Origin: a virus
Length of the DNA: 24,723 nt
Virus record (IMG/VR): IMGVR_UViG_3300048800_000246
Span: 1 to 24,723 of that record
Reading direction: 5' to 3' (one strand)
Shown: piece by piece, positions 1-8,242 of the stretch
How positions within the stretch are numbered: the stretch's first letter is position 1
Layout: each line of letters begins with the position of its first letter
The notes under the pieces: generated by a model
Seen by the model: only the letters and a program-made list of their open reading frames with translations
Database searches by the model: none
What the model was told of the DNA's origin: nothing
Translations under genes and position numbers: made by a program

Positions 1-3000
1 CTATTTGAGTAGCTCACCAAGTTTTGGCCGCAATCCCCGGTAATTATTGGGCAATCCTCCGAGAACAGCGTTCCCACCCAACGGATCCAGCAACGCACTC
101 AGCTCAGCGCAGGTGTGGACTTCGCGTCCATCGGACAGTGAGAAGACGGCGCGCCCCTGGCCTAAGGTTGCATAATCAACCCCCACATGAAATCCGAAGC
201 GCAGCATCAATAATAACCTGGACGCGTCGGGTACCGATCGACTTTCCAAGACCTGGCACATAAACTGACGGCTTGCCAGAATGTCAATGAGGGCTCGGGC
301 CGCAAAGTGGCCCGAAACTACTGCCCCCGCCAGGAGACGTGTGAGGTCACCGAAGATTTCTGGCGGCGCGCCCAGTTTCAACACACGGTAGGCTGCCCAA
401 CGGCTTTCGGGATCCGTTTCAGACTCGACCATCAGTAACAAACGCAGTGCGGTCTGCCGGTTCAGTTCGCTATGTGCATCGAGCGTCGGCGGTACGCGGT
501 TCAAGAGGAATGCCGCCGCGTGCCGCTCGTGCGCATGGCCGGCTGTTGCAGACCCAATCAGTTGCTCAATCAATCGAACGTCTGTCAGGTTATCTTGTCC
601 TTGCGTTGCCGCATTGGTCGACGGACTCAATGGAATGTCACGAGCCTCCAATTGCTCGAACCGGCCGATGACATACCCGCGCGACATCTGCGCACTCGAC
701 TCCGCGAGTGTTTCAGGTATGGCCTCGTCGCCCATGGTCAGCAAAAAGAATCGCGCTACAGGCTCCCGCATCGTGCGCAAGATCCGCACAAGCCACTTTC
801 GCTGGGCTTCAGCCGCGGTCGAGACGAGATCGCGCAGGGCAATAATGCCGTCGGAACATGCCAATTTACACAGCGCCCTAATGGCTTCGGCGCAAATTTC
901 CTCGGCATTATCCGTACTTCTAGCCGCGCTCGCCAGCGCCACTGCAGCATCCCTGCTGGCGAACCACCGCAGTTGCCGTATCAAGACAAGTCGTTCGGCC
1001 GGATACAAGTCCGTGTGGTCAGCCAGGCACTCCCGACAATAGGCAAGCGCTTGTTGCGAGCCGAGAGCGGCCAATGCGCGGCCGATCAATAGTTGTTCAT
1101 TGACAAATGGACAGGCTCGCAATGTGGCGAACAGTTTCTGCTCCAGTACGCTCCGGGTGGTTTGTGCCCAGTGGGTTTGAGCATTGCCCGTGGCGAACTG
1201 TGCAAGCAGTTCGGCCAGAAAAAGCATCCACTCCAGATGAGTATGTTCGCGCGGATTGCGGTAGTTGCCGATGACTTCCTGCAGCGCGGCCGCTCGCCCG
1301 TGCGTTTGCGCCGAAACCCATGCCGCGAACCTCAAAACCGCGCGGTTCTCGAGAGAGGTAAGCTCCAAAGCAAACTCGGGCTGGCGCACAATCGCTTCTG
1401 CCGCGAGTATTCGCTGCAGCCAAGGATTGGCAAACGCGACGGTATGCATCTCCGTTTCGTGGATGATGCCACTGCGTTGTGCGAAGTTTAGCCGCTGGAT
1501 CAGAGGAACGGCCGAATAAGACAATGGTTGGGACGAAAGGGCAGGGGGCTCAAGCAAACTAGAAGGGATATGCCACAGAGTGTCGTCCTTCCGGCGTTTC
1601 ATAGAGGGCGGCGCGCCCCAGAGCATCCACAACGCCAGCTGCGCCAGCCATTCGCGGACCGCCGACCTCATGGATGACGATGCGCCTCCCGGCACGCGAA
1701 CGTTGGCCAGAGAGCGATCGATTACGTGCCACAATACCTCCGCCGCCGGCACCGCCTGGCGGCGGTCGCGCGTCAATGCGAGCGCAATGGCCAGGACCAG
1801 AGGCTTACTCCCATTCAGTTCGGCGATCGCGTCTTGTGTCAGCAGGTCAAGGATGATGACCGCCTGCGCTTCACTGAATTTACCCTGGGTGACCTTCAGC
1901 AGTGTGTACAGCCACCCCGCAATTTCTTCGTTGCTAGGATCCAGCAGCGCCAAATGGACATCGTGTGGGGGATGACTTATAGCAGGGCAGGGGGTGTGAC
2001 AGAAATAGACGTACCGCTCAAAACTCGACAATTCCTCTTTGAGGCCGGCCGAATCGGTTTCCATCTCGTCCCAGCCATCCAGAATAAGATTCAAACTATT
2101 GTGCGAAGTTGCTTTGTGAAGCAATTGCTCGAGTAGCGGCGCTTCCTCCGGCTGGGATTTACCCCAAAGATCGTGGACAAACGTGTGGAGCAAACCGTTT
2201 GTGGCCACAGCAGCACCATGGCTTGCAAGCGAGAGCATGATGGTCAGGTGTGTGTCGTCGCTCGTGAGCTCCCGGGCCATTTGGGCAGCCAGAGTAGACA
2301 ACCCGCCGCCCAGGGGCGCGCTGACAAGCACGTGCGCATATCGCTGCACGACTGCATCTGCACGCACGGGCCCGCGTTCCTCAGACGTCAGCAGCACACC
2401 CAGCCGTGGGATCGAGGCCTCAATGGGCAGGCGACCAAATACGGTATCAAACGATGAGCACTGCTCGCGCGTCGCCTCCAACACGCGATGCCATAGGTCA
2501 GCCTCCTCTGGCGATAAAGTGAGTGAACCGATCTTAATGCTCGCGTTCGATTTCGCGATCGGGGAGTCCGACGCGGCCGCTCGGCCATTCCCGAAGATTT
2601 CCGTAGTGCATGTATCGTGCAGCCGGCTGAGCGCGCGCCGGACCGAGCGCTCAAATGTGTCTCGCGATACGGGTCCGTGAAGTTCCGTGATCAATTCCTC
2701 CGGGTGAACCGCAGCTAGCTCTGGCACTTTTTCGGCGACCCTGCTGAGTAATTGTTCGGCCATAGGTCGCGCACCGTAAAGGGAGCTGCCATGGCTTTCA
2801 TCCCGCAGCCGTTTTTCCAGCGTGGCCGCGCTGTAGTATTCGCCGAGAAAGGCCTGGGCGTAGAGACGACAGGCATCGATCAAGCGCTCAGTCGGAGAGG
2901 AGCCAACAACGGCCCGGCGAATCAGGGTGAGGCATCGTTCTTCCAGGAAAGTGAAAAATGCCCGCTCGCGGGTCCATTCGTCAGCTTCTGACTTGGCCGC

Positions 3001-3117
3001 CAACCTTGTACCCGCACAGCATAACTGGAAGAACGGATTCTTGCGCAATCCTTCCCAATTGCCGTCGGCAGCGTCCTTGACCGCGGCACGGAAGTGCTTG
3101 AATGTGTGGTTGCTCAC
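1..3117 (-). CDS. STAND/NACHT-type NTPase with C-terminal HEAT-like repeats, degenerate P-loop
   Basis: Seen: about 1038 aa from a GTG at 3117, which has GGAG five bases upstream; the frame stays open to 3264, but no better start is visible there. A helical N-terminal region of about 240 residues matches nothing I know. At about residues 266-275 lies APLGGGLSTL, a NACHT-like P-loop in which the usual Lys is Leu. NLILDGWDEM, a good NACHT Walker B, is at about 343-352. The C-terminal half is leucine/alanine-rich helical repeats of HEAT type. Known: NACHT-HEAT proteins are signal-transducing ATPases, and many bacterial ones are anti-phage sensors. Inferred: a defence-type sensor, perhaps one that no longer hydrolyses ATP. 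No N-terminal nuclease or protease effector is recognised. The gene lies next to mobile DNA, divergent from a recombinase, and ends in TAG at the window edge. The NACHT call is good; the role is uncertain. Confidence 0.75.
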   Translation of the reverse strand: MSNHTFKHFRAAVKDAADGNWEGLRKNPFFQLCCAGTRLAAKSEADEWTRERAFFTFLEERCLTLIRRAVVGSSPTERLIDACRLYAQAFLGEYYSAATLEKRLRDESHGSSLYGARPMAEQLLSRVAEKVPELAAVHPEELITELHGPVSRDTFERSVRRALSRLHDTCTTEIFGNGRAAASDSPIAKSNASIKIGSLTLSPEEADLWHRVLEATREQCSSFDTVFGRLPIEASIPRLGVLLTSEERGPVRADAVVQRYAHVLVSAPLGGGLSTLAAQMARELTSDDTHLTIMLSLASHGAAVATNGLLHTFVHDLWGKSQPEEAPLLEQLLHKATSHNSLNLILDGWDEMETDSAGLKEELSSFERYVYFCHTPCPAISHPPHDVHLALLDPSNEEIAGWLYTLLKVTQGKFSEAQAVIILDLLTQDAIAELNGSKPLVLAIALALTRDRRQAVPAAEVLWHVIDRSLANVRVPGGASSSMRSAVREWLAQLALWMLWGAPPSMKRRKDDTLWHIPSSLLEPPALSSQPLSYSAVPLIQRLNFAQRSGIIHETEMHTVAFANPWLQRILAAEAIVRQPEFALELTSLENRAVLRFAAWVSAQTHGRAAALQEVIGNYRNPREHTHLEWMLFLAELLAQFATGNAQTHWAQTTRSVLEQKLFATLRACPFVNEQLLIGRALAALGSQQALAYCRECLADHTDLYPAERLVLIRQLRWFASRDAAVALASAARSTDNAEEICAEAIRALCKLACSDGIIALRDLVSTAAEAQRKWLVRILRTMREPVARFFLLTMGDEAIPETLAESSAQMSRGYVIGRFEQLEARDIPLSPSTNAATQGQDNLTDVRLIEQLIGSATAGHAHERHAAAFLLNRVPPTLDAHSELNRQTALRLLLMVESETDPESRWAAYRVLKLGAPPEIFGDLTRLLAGAVVSGHFAARALIDILASRQFMCQVLESRSVPDASRLLLMLRFGFHVGVDYATLGQGRAVFSLSDGREVHTCAELSALLDPLGGNAVLGGLPNNYRGLRPKLGELLK

Positions 3118-3604
3118 GGATGCTCCGCAAAGCATAGCCATCGGCACCTGCGGCAAAACTGCGGAATTCTTGCGCCGTGCGTGCGGCAAATTCGTTGTGC
3201 CTTGCTGCGCGGTATGGTAGGGTATGGCCGGGAATTGCACTCGCTCATGGCGGCAGTATAGCACGAAGATATTCGGACTTGTAGCCCCCCCCCCATGCTA
3301 TTTCGCTAAGCCACGCGGGAGATTCTTGAGATTCGGACGGCGGGGTAATCGACCGCGCGGTGGTCCTTCCGGCCCCAGCTGTGCTCAGTTCATTGCGGCG
3401 CTGCAAATGTAAGCTACAGCCCAGAGCGCTTTAGCGCGCGCTGCTGGATACAAAATACGGGGCATCGGTGGTTGGGGAAGAGCCGTAGGGGCTGGTTGAT
3501 GAAGAGCATGACGACCACTACTTCGAGTTCGATGCATATCGAGGTGAGGCGAGACCGAATAGCTTTGAACTGGATGATTCTAACGAATAGGACGGTTCGA
3601 ACAT
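3118..3604. other. Intergenic region between NACHT gene and recombinase operon
   Basis: No convincing gene lies here. It holds the leader of the minus-strand NACHT gene, a run of ten C at 3285-3294, and a GC-rich hairpin-like stretch near 3423-3445. Two short overlapping plus-strand frames at about 3490-3611 have weak starts and ordinary composition, so they are not called as genes. Confidence 0.5.
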
Positions 3605-3633
3605 TTGGATAGCACGGATGTTCGCTCTATAAT
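3605..3633 (+). promoter_or_regulatory. Candidate sigma70 promoter for recombinase 1 operon
   Basis: A perfect -10 hexamer TATAAT lies at 3628-3633, with TTGGAT 17 bases upstream at 3605-3610 as a poor -35. Transcription would begin near 3640. If so, the TTG at 3605 cannot start the downstream small ORF, and a GTG at 3665 becomes more likely. Confidence 0.35.
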
Positions 3634-3805
3634 AAAGCACGCACGCGGCGGGCGGCCATTAAAGGTGATCGCGCAGCCGGCCAAACATGCGCGCACCAGC
3701 GACGAAGCGCTGATCGACTTCTTCACCACCGTCTTACTGAAAGCCGTCGAGCGCGGCGCGTTCACGCTGGAATCCAGTTACGGGAGCGGTCCGGATGAGC
3801 AATAG
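3605..3805 (+). CDS. Small unknown protein upstream of and overlapping recombinase 1
   Basis: The open frame encodes up to 66 aa from a TTG at 3605, or 46 aa from a GTG at 3665. From about 3660 onward, codon use is strongly GC-biased at third positions, as in real genes nearby. The first codons (including two ATA) look less coding and overlap a TATAAT box, so the shorter form is favoured. The stop lies 11 bp inside the recombinase gene, which suggests translational coupling. The sequence includes SDEALIDFFTTVLLKAVERG, a probable amphipathic helix. No family is recognised. A small accessory to the recombinase, such as a directionality or expression partner, is possible from position alone. Confidence 0.4.
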   Translation: MDSTDVRSIIKHARGGRPLKVIAQPAKHARTSDEALIDFFTTVLLKAVERGAFTLESSYGSGPDEQ

Positions 3806-5396
3806 CCCCTTCAAAGCAGGCTCGCGCGTAGTCACGTATCTTCGCCACTCGCCCGGCGACCAGCAGTCCATCGATTCGCAAGAGCACGCCGTGCGCCAGT
3901 GGTGCGCGCAAGAAGGATTGGCGTTGCACCGGCTGTACAAAGACGAGGCGCGCTCGGGAACGACGCTCGTGGGCCGCGATTCGTTCCTGCAAATGATGAC
4001 CGATCTGCAAGGCAAGGACGGGACCTCGGGCGTTGTCCTGTGGTCCCTTTCTCGTTTCGGGCGCGACTACGACGAGGCCGACTATCATATGGCGCTCTTG
4101 CGCAAGCGCGGCTACGATATTTACTCGATGACCGACGACGTGCCAACGGGCCGCTTCGGGCGCGTCATGGAAGCGGTGCATCTGTGGAAGGCCGAGGAAG
4201 ACAGCGTGCGCATCGGTAAGGACGCCCAGCGCGGATTGCGCTGGCTCGCCGAGCAGGGTTTCGCAGCGGGAGGCTTCCCACCGCACGGCTACAAAAAGAG
4301 CGAGCCGGTCGAAGTGGGCAAACGCAAGAATGGCACGACACGCCTGGCCTACCGCTGGGAAATAGACTCCGAGCAGGAAATTTTCGTACGGCAGGCGTGG
4401 CGCATGAAGCTGGAAGGCCATAACAATTGGGACATTCATCATGCGACCAAACTGTTCAAATCCCTTAATTGCTGGACGCATTTCTTTGATAATGAAACCT
4501 ACACCGGCACGCGGCTGTGCGGCGACCTGAAGGTGCCCGGCGCGCATCCTGCTTATGTCTCACGCGCCGACTTCGATCGCGTGCGGGCGGTAAAGAAGCC
4601 GGCGCGCATTCGGGGCGGCGAATGGTCAGAGACCCAGCACCCTATGCGTCAAAAGTCAGACAGCCCGTACTACCTCTCCGGTCTCCTGCGCTGTGGCTAC
4701 TGCGGCGCGGCGATGGTTGGCAGTAACGGTCCCGACCAGACGTATTACTATCGCTGCGGCAACCGGCAGCGCCAAGGTCAGGAAGTATGCGTGCAAAAGT
4801 CTATCGTCGCCCACCACCTGCACTCCGTCCTGTTCGACTGGATTGCTCACGAGATTTACTGTTTCGAGAATCTGGTGAAGTGGCGCGACGAGCTGGATGA
4901 GTCTCTCTCACGCTACAAGGGGGACTTCGTAACCGAGCGCCTTGCGCTCATGCGGAAGCAGGGCACGCTGCGCAAAAAGATCGCCAATCTGCTGAACCTT
5001 TATGAGAATAATCCCTCTCAGGACGCGTCAGACCGGCTGACGCTGCGCCGACAGGAGATGGCGTCGCTGCAAGCGGACATCGAGCGCGTGCGAGGACTGA
5101 TTCAGGTAAAGCCGACGCCCCTGAGCGACCTGGAGTTGCGGGCCGCGTCAGAGGCGTTTGCTGAGTTGCTGGCGGGGAGCGAGCGTCCCCTCATCCGTCA
5201 GGGAGTTAAGACAGTCATCGCGGGAGCCGAACTGTACTCTGACCGCATGATTGTGCAGTATTTTCCGCCAATCTGTGTTAGCAAGTCAATGCCCCCACGG
5301 GAAGGTGGGGACTTAATTGGCGCTACGCAGGCTTCACACTCGGGACCGCGGCGAGCCGGCTGCAGTCCTGGAATATTGCGCGCACCCAATCTCTGA
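3795..5396 (+). CDS. Large serine recombinase (resolvase + recombinase + zinc ribbon)
   Basis: This 533-aa protein has the three parts of the large serine recombinases, which catalyse site-specific integration and excision. The N-terminal resolvase domain (about 11-150) opens with VTYLRHSPGDQQSIDSQ, where Ser19 is the expected nucleophile, and contains LWSLSRFGRD. The recombinase domain follows (about 160-290). A zinc ribbon uses C300, C303, C321 and C332. A coiled-coil segment of about 370-440 ends the recognisable protein. The last 30 or so residues, after the FPP near 5270, look unlike the family. They are encoded by a GC hairpin and by the tail of the opposing recombinase gene, so the natural C-terminus may have been replaced. 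The ATG at 3795 overlaps the small upstream ORF. The family is certain; the element it mobilises is not. Confidence 0.9.
   Translation: MSNSPFKAGSRVVTYLRHSPGDQQSIDSQEHAVRQWCAQEGLALHRLYKDEARSGTTLVGRDSFLQMMTDLQGKDGTSGVVLWSLSRFGRDYDEADYHMALLRKRGYDIYSMTDDVPTGRFGRVMEAVHLWKAEEDSVRIGKDAQRGLRWLAEQGFAAGGFPPHGYKKSEPVEVGKRKNGTTRLAYRWEIDSEQEIFVRQAWRMKLEGHNNWDIHHATKLFKSLNCWTHFFDNETYTGTRLCGDLKVPGAHPAYVSRADFDRVRAVKKPARIRGGEWSETQHPMRQKSDSPYYLSGLLRCGYCGAAMVGSNGPDQTYYYRCGNRQRQGQEVCVQKSIVAHHLHSVLFDWIAHEIYCFENLVKWRDELDESLSRYKGDFVTERLALMRKQGTLRKKIANLLNLYENNPSQDASDRLTLRRQEMASLQADIERVRGLIQVKPTPLSDLELRAASEAFAELLAGSERPLIRQGVKTVIAGAELYSDRMIVQYFPPICVSKSMPPREGGDLIGATQASHSGPRRAGCSPGILRAPNL
5283..5314. repeat. GC-rich hairpin inside 3' end of recombinase 1
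   Basis: CCCCAC (5293-5298) and GTGGGG (5305-5310) form a perfect 6-bp stem around GGGAAG. Outer arms AAGT (5283-5286) and ACTT (5311-5314) also pair. Such AAGT..CCCC..GGGG..ACTT hairpins resemble the subterminal palindromes of IS200/IS605-type elements. No transposase is nearby, so this would be a remnant. It could also act as a bidirectional terminator between the two convergent recombinase genes. Confidence 0.4.
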
Positions 5397-6882
5397 CCAC
5401 CATTTTACTGATTTGCCCCGTTAAGTCAACCTCGATGCGCTCGAAGAGATCAGCGATCGCGCGCCGCTGTTCCTTCGGCGTGCCATGCGCCAGGATATCG
5501 GCGAGGCTGTCAAGCTCCTGAAACACCGCGTCGAGGCTCAGTGGTCGCGGATCCAGCTTGCCCCGCAACTCGTCGAGCGCCGCCGACGTCGCCCGCTTCT
5601 GCTGATCATACTGCGCCCGGTCGATATCGCCCTCGATGTAGAGCTGCTTCATGCGTTCCCGCTTGGCTTCCAGGTTGCGCATGGCTGCGACCGCGTCGGC
5701 GTGCTCCGGCGCCGCATGCAGCCGATCCTCGACGCGCCGGCGCAGATCCTCGCGCGCCTCGGGCGACAGTCTCAGCGTGGCCAAGCTGTCCAGCACTTGG
5801 CGCTCGATCGCCACGGCGTCGGGTCGGCGGGCGCGCCGCATGCACACCCGCCCGCGATGCACGTAGATCGGCCGGCCGTACTTCAGCAAACCCCGCATCG
5901 GTTCCCCGCACGCCGCACAGACAAGCACCGGCACGAGAATGTAGTCACGCCGTTCCTGGCTGCCGTGCGGTTTCATCATGGCACGCCGGGCCCGGACCAC
6001 CCGCTCAGCGAGCTCGCGGCTGATGAATGGCGCGTGCTGTCCCTTGCCGGCGCCCACACGCTCGGCGAGTGCTACGATCATGTCGCCGCGTTCGTCCAGG
6101 TCGAATGGCAGCGTCATCGCCTTGCCGTGTCCGCGCACAATGAAGCCGGCGTATGTCAGCACGTTTGAGATGATCGAGCGCACTGAGTAGCGGTCGAACG
6201 GCGCCGGCTGATGCGCACGATCGCGGAAGCGCAGCCCCTGGGCATTGAGAAAGAATGGTAGGTTATAGATCGAATACTTGCCGGTCGCGTAGGCTTCAAG
6301 GACGATCCGGCATGCCGGCCAGTCGTCGGACTCGACCAGGATGCCGGCCTCGTCGCGCTTCGTGCCATACGGCGCATTGCCGACGTGCTTGCCTTGCTCG
6401 CGCTTAAAGCCAATGGCGACGGTCGCACGCTCGCTCGTTATTTCTCTCTCCCAGGCGGCGAAGATCAACGAGATCCCCAGCATGGCGCGCCCGTTGGCCG
6501 TGGTCGTGTCGATCTGCTGCTTCAGCGAGATGAACTGGACGCCGCGCTTGTTGCACTCGTCGAGGAAGTTGTAGAAGTCGCGCGGCGATCGCGATGCGCG
6601 CGCCAGGTCGGCGACGATCACCGCGGCCACGTCGGGCCGGCCCAGCTGCGCCTTCAGCCGGCGCCACTCCGGACGATGCTTCTCGCTGCCGCCGCTGCGG
6701 TGGCCTTCGGCGTCGACAAACGTCTCGGCAAGCCAGCCGTGCACCTTGGCAGCCTCGGCGCACATCGTCACCTGGCGCTCGGGCGAGATTTCGTCGCGCT
6801 TAGTTTTGACGACGCTCTTGCGCGCGTAGATCAACGCGACGCGGCGCGAGCTGGTCGGGCCCAGAGGGCTTGTGCGGTTCAC
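5323..6882 (-). CDS. Large serine recombinase, convergent with recombinase 1
   Basis: This 519-aa protein begins at a GTG at 6882. The resolvase domain (about 14-155) has ALIYARKS with Ser23 as probable nucleophile, then ISPERQ and VIVADLARASRSPRDF. The recombinase domain includes GNAPYGTKR (about 168-176). The zinc ribbon is less regular than in the neighbour: C322 and C325, then a Y-V-H-R-G-R-V-C stretch with only one further Cys, so a His may be a ligand. A charged coiled-coil of about 395-450 follows. Its stop lies 74 bp inside the end of the opposing recombinase gene. It is only distantly similar to recombinase 1, so this is not a duplication. Inferred: it is the integrase of the element extending to the right, with the attachment junction near 5.3 kb. 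Confidence 0.9.
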   Translation of the reverse strand: MNRTSPLGPTSSRRVALIYARKSVVKTKRDEISPERQVTMCAEAAKVHGWLAETFVDAEGHRSGGSEKHRPEWRRLKAQLGRPDVAAVIVADLARASRSPRDFYNFLDECNKRGVQFISLKQQIDTTTANGRAMLGISLIFAAWEREITSERATVAIGFKREQGKHVGNAPYGTKRDEAGILVESDDWPACRIVLEAYATGKYSIYNLPFFLNAQGLRFRDRAHQPAPFDRYSVRSIISNVLTYAGFIVRGHGKAMTLPFDLDERGDMIVALAERVGAGKGQHAPFISRELAERVVRARRAMMKPHGSQERRDYILVPVLVCAACGEPMRGLLKYGRPIYVHRGRVCMRRARRPDAVAIERQVLDSLATLRLSPEAREDLRRRVEDRLHAAPEHADAVAAMRNLEAKRERMKQLYIEGDIDRAQYDQQKRATSAALDELRGKLDPRPLSLDAVFQELDSLADILAHGTPKEQRRAIADLFERIEVDLTGQISKMVVRDWVRAIFQDCSRLAAVPSVKPA

Positions 6883-6973
6883 GTGGCCTGTCAGTTATAA
6901 GGCGGCTGCTGATGATCTCGGCCAGCACCTCGAGCAGATCATCCTTTGCCGCGTCCAGAATTTCAGTGCTCAT
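6800..6973 (-). CDS. Small ORF overlapping the start of recombinase 2
   Basis: This is a 57-aa frame beginning MSTEILDAAKDDLLEVLAEI. The ATG at 6973 has AGGA four bases upstream, a better ribosome-binding site than that of the recombinase. The acidic first half looks helical; the second half is basic and overlaps the recombinase gene by 83 bp in another frame. No family is recognised. Recombinase 1 also has a small ORF overlapping its start, so both recombinases may be expressed by coupling to a short upstream gene. It could be a leader ORF rather than a functional protein. Confidence 0.45.
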   Translation of the reverse strand: MSTEILDAAKDDLLEVLAEIISSRLITDRPREPHKPSGPDQLAPRRVDLRAQERRQN

Positions 6974-7278
6974 TCAATCCTATCGTTTCCGCGCATCATA
7001 TCCCGAACCGGGCGCCGGCGTTACAAAATCCTTCCAACTTCCTTCCAGAATCACTCCAACGCGATCGTCGCTCTGCTGACTTGCCCGATCCACGGCGACT
7101 TACCTTGATTGGCGACCGTCATGGCATTCCAAATAAACCACACACGGGCTCCAAATTCAATCCACAAAATGCGCCGTTCCATTTTGTACCTGGCCTCGCC
7201 GGCAGTTCTGGGGGCCTTCAGTCAGGCGCGCGGTCGACGGCGACCGTGATGCGACAGCCGGCAGCCAGCTGCTGTCAG
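6974..7278. other. Intergenic region upstream of recombinase 2
   Basis: No convincing gene is seen. A possible -10 (TATGAT on the minus strand, near 6990) lacks a good -35. The stretch is moderately AT-richer than its surroundings and contains repeated CTTCC words near 7030-7045. Confidence 0.4.
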
Positions 7279-7704
7279 TCACGGTTTCCTCCACTTGCCA
7301 ATGACGCGACGCCCGACCTCTGAAGTTATCTCAATTACGCCGTGTTCCGCCAGCGTTCGCATGGCACTCGCGTATGCAGACAGAGCCACGCTATCCAGTT
7401 CTCCAGATGGCATTGTGCATGCCTGGTTGGTCACGTCTGCCAAGGCTTCGAGGAGGTCGCGTCGCTTTGCGCGCTCATGCTTAGCGGCGCGTTTCCACGC
7501 GGCGGCGAACTGGCGGGCCGCGTTGCGGTCGCGCATGAGATTCTCGATCGCCATGCGTTGCATATACTTTGGCCCTCTCGCGTACCCGTCTGCGCCGTGG
7601 CGCCTTTTTGCGGCGTACACGGGCAGCGCGCCCGTGTCCTTCTGTGCCCGTCTGACGGCTTTGGCTGGCTGTCGCGCCGGCACGCGGGATTTCGTGCGGC
7701 TCAC
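7279..7704 (-). CDS. Unknown basic protein, possibly DNA-binding
   Basis: This 141-aa protein starts at a GTG at 7704 that overlaps the stop of the 34-aa ORF upstream by four bases (GTGA), a typical coupled arrangement. The first 45 residues are rich in Lys and Arg and probably disordered. The rest is helical, with a C-terminal segment (about 105-140, ending GRRVIGKWRKP) that could be a small winged-helix. No family is recognised. The position between two recombination genes suggests a role in element control or excision, but only by context. Confidence 0.6.
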   Translation of the reverse strand: MSRTKSRVPARQPAKAVRRAQKDTGALPVYAAKRRHGADGYARGPKYMQRMAIENLMRDRNAARQFAAAWKRAAKHERAKRRDLLEALADVTNQACTMPSGELDSVALSAYASAMRTLAEHGVIEITSEVGRRVIGKWRKP

Positions 7705-7805
7705 GGCTGCTTCTCTTCGAGCAGCCGGCCGAGCTCCGCGGTCGCGCTCAGTGCTTCATAGCGCGAAGTAGATTTCGGGAATTGACGGCTACAACATTTT
7801 GGCAT
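7701..7805 (-). CDS. Small 34-aa protein coupled to the 141-aa gene
   Basis: The ATG at 7805 opens a frame beginning MPKCCSRQFPKSTSRYEALS and ending ELGRLLEEKQP. Its TGA overlaps the next gene's GTG by four bases. The start codon sits in a small palindrome (GGCACTTAATGCC on the minus strand). The ribosome-binding site is weak. The N-terminal Cys pair and charged helical C-terminus look like a real small protein, but no family is recognised. Confidence 0.45.
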   Translation of the reverse strand: MPKCCSRQFPKSTSRYEALSATAELGRLLEEKQP

Positions 7806-8242
7806 TAAGTGCCCCGAAACTAACTTGAAACTGACCAAAAGAGGGCGAGCATATATATACATACAAACATGATCTAGAAGTCATCAAGATCATCGTGAGC
7901 TTGAGGAACAATCTCAACACACAAGCACACTCAAGCAGTCTTGCAGCTTGTGGGTATAGCTTCGAGCTTCAACAGATGAACCTGAATGCCCATGATCACT
8001 GTAAGCCTGCGATGCTTCGAAGACAAGACCCCCTTAGTGATCAAAGGACTCAGTACGTAGACTCACAATCATCATCGAATATTGATGGTAAATGTATTGG
8101 TATAGAACGCCATTCGAGTTTTATTCACGACAGCCCACGTTTCCTGAGCGATTCTCACGCCGCAAGAAATCTTGGCACTTGGCGAAATTCCATTTACCAC
8201 TTACGCGCCGGCCTCCGGAGCAGGTACGTACGTGCCGCCCCG
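7806..8242. other. Non-coding, inverted-repeat-rich region next to integrase (candidate attP/control region)
   Basis: The stretch is markedly richer in A and T than the flanking genes. A plus-strand frame at 7895-8359 runs through it but lacks coding bias and collides with the integrase gene. Inverted repeats include TGATCACT (7993-8000) with AGTGATCA (8036-8043); ATGATCT with AGATCAT near 7868-7893; TTGAG with CTCAA near 7902-7918; and TTTTGG (7797-7802) with CCAAAA (7835-7840). GAAACT is repeated at 7816 and 7827. Next to an integrase gene, such clusters suit an attachment region or a set of operators. Confidence 0.45.
8197..8214. repeat. 18-bp direct repeat, copy 1 (possible att core)
   Basis: CCACTTACGCGCCGGCCT is found here, 29 bp beyond the integrase stop, and again identically at 10556-10573. 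The two copies bracket the integrase and DUF4417 cluster. The GC-rich half contains the octamer GCGCCGGC, which is abundant in this window, so chance has not been excluded. Confidence 0.4.

Noticed and set aside
472-1092. Long plus-strand frame inside the NACHT gene
   Set aside because: It is antisense to a clearly coding gene, and its codon use and peptide composition look like a shadow.
3490-3611. Two short plus-strand frames upstream of recombinase 1, one acidic
   Set aside because: Neither has a credible start with a ribosome-binding site, and they overlap each other in different frames.
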